From: Plasmodiophora brassicae
Lineage: Eukaryota > Endomyxa > Phytomyxea > Plasmodiophorida > Plasmodiophoridae
Reading direction: 5' to 3'
DNA length: 64,000 bases
Assembly: GCA_039704465.1 (NCBI GenBank)
Contig: JASFAU010000018.1
Span: 372,001-436,000 of the forward strand
Shown here: one piece after another, positions 63,251-64,000 of the stretch
Layout of the letters: the number at the start of each line of letters is the position of its first letter
Numbering within the stretch: the first letter of the stretch is position 1
Notes under the pieces: model-generated
Told to the model about the DNA's origin: nothing
What the model saw: only the letters and a program-made list of their open reading frames with translations
Database searches by the model: none
Made by a program: the position numbers and the translations under genes

Positions 63251-64000
63251 ATGTCGACCGCCGGCGGTACGAATCGGCCGTCCGGCGACCTGGACCGGGC
63301 GCCGCCGGACGAACCCTGGCTGCTGACCGACGACGATGACGACGCCGCCGACCAGGACGGCGTCGAGACGGACACGGACCACACGCCGTACGCGTCGATG
63401 CGGCACACGTCGTCCGAGTCGTCGTTCTCCGACCTGCTGTCGGCGCACCTGTTCCCGCCCGCCGACCCCATGCTGATACAGTCGGCGGCGACGGCGTCGC
63501 CGTACCCGCCGAAGATGTACACGTCGGTCGTGCGTTGGTCCGCTGCGTTCCCGCCATCCGCCCGCAGCGCTGACCGGGGGCGCCGTGCCTCACACAGTTT
63601 GACCCGGCGCCCGCGTTCGTCGACGTCGCGGACCCGATGCCGCCGCCGCCGCCGCTGACCGAGGTGCAACGCACGCCGACGAACCCGCGCTACGCCACCA
63701 AGGTCGCCTGCGTCAGCTGCGCCAAGCACAAGCTCGGCTGCGACAAGCAGCGCCCGTGCCGCCGGTGCCGCGACACGGGCAAGGCGGCCACCTGCGTCGA
63801 TCGGCCGCACCGGCGACGCCGCCAGGCGGAGCGCCGCCCGCTGCCCTACCCAGGCACTGTTCGCGTACGTCTGCGTCTCGCCCGTATGGGGGCCATACGC
63901 CGACCGTGACCCGTGTGTGTGTGTGTGTCGCTCGCAGGTGTATGCCCGGTCGCCGCCGCCGCAATGAGTGTGCCGATGGCATTCGGGTTCCATCCTTTGC
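63251..64000 (+). CDS. Zn2Cys6 binuclear-cluster transcription factor (partial at window edge)
   Basis: Exon 1 (63251-63526) encodes an acidic N-terminus (LLTDDDDDAADQDG) that could activate transcription. A GTCGTG donor and CACACAG acceptor (63527-63597) join FDPAPAFVDVADPMPPPPP. Next is a Zn cluster, CVSCAKHKLGCDKQRPC then RRCRDTGKAATC. Its spacing is exactly C-x2-C-x6-C-x5-C-x2-C-x8-C, as in Gal4-type fungal regulators. A basic stretch, RPHRRRRQAERRP, follows. Beyond 63870 the frame is unclear. A donor at 63864 or 63870 with the acceptor at about 63938 would continue past the window. This domain class is mainly fungal but also occurs in amoebozoans and some other protists. Confidence 0.82.

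Noticed and set aside
60458..63448. Arg/Pro/Ala-rich open frames on both strands across DNAI4
   Set aside because: The conserved WD40 and TPRPL motifs fix the real frame. The others lack any domain signal.

Overview
The window is GC-rich nuclear DNA from a flagellated single-celled eukaryote. The genes are densely packed and cut by many short introns, mostly about 45-65 bp, with GT or GTACG-type donors, a CTAAC/CTGAC-like branch sequence and an AG acceptor. Axonemal genes (SPEF1-like, CFAP77-like, DNAI4/WDR78-like) show that the organism builds cilia. A Zn2Cys6 transcription-factor domain, a FunK1-like kinase, a fungal-type alginate-lyase-like secreted enzyme, a MAN1/Src1 inner nuclear membrane protein and a bicupin 3-hydroxyanthranilate dioxygenase suggest an opisthokont or near relative, such as a zoosporic fungal lineage or another deep-branching flagellate. 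The sequence alone does not name the species.

Layout. 1-7.2 kb: the 3' end of a DPP8/9-like peptidase, a helical-repeat protein, a CH-domain (fimbrin-like) protein running into a mitochondrial carrier, a PRELI lipid-transfer protein, a PPR protein and a decayed transposase. 7.4-22 kb: a MadBub/BubR1-like checkpoint protein with a predicted pseudokinase, a membrane-anchored glycosyltransferase-like protein, an ARM-like protein, an unconventional myosin and an intronless FunK1/Crinkler-like kinase. 22-27.7 kb: accessory region with a mobile, almost perfectly palindromic 70-72 bp element, a nested inverted duplication and a SKP1-ankyrin protein. 27.7-41.4 kb: a seven-pass membrane protein fused to a pseudokinase, SPEF1, two RING proteins, an HAAO-like bicupin, NDC80, a four-pass membrane protein and several unrecognised proteins. 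41.5-52.6 kb: a Harbinger-like transposase, a secreted tandem Cys-rich protein, a LEA2-like membrane protein, an EF-hand protein, a MAN1/Src1 protein, a secreted polysaccharide-lyase-like enzyme, a cluster of large foldback repeats and a repeat-rich stretch. 52.7-64 kb: a secreted protein of unknown function, CFAP77, a two-repeat cyclic-nucleotide-gated channel, DNAI4 and a Zn2Cys6 transcription factor.

Themes. Motility and ciliary signalling (SPEF1, CFAP77, DNAI4, CNG channel) and chromosome segregation (MadBub, NDC80) dominate the recognisable genes. The strongest novelty candidates are the CNG channel that joins a CNGA-like and a CNGB-like pore in one protein, the 7TM-pseudokinase receptor, and the palindromic mobile element with its foldback relatives. 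All exon boundaries were inferred by eye from splice signals and frame continuity. They are approximate unless given explicitly.
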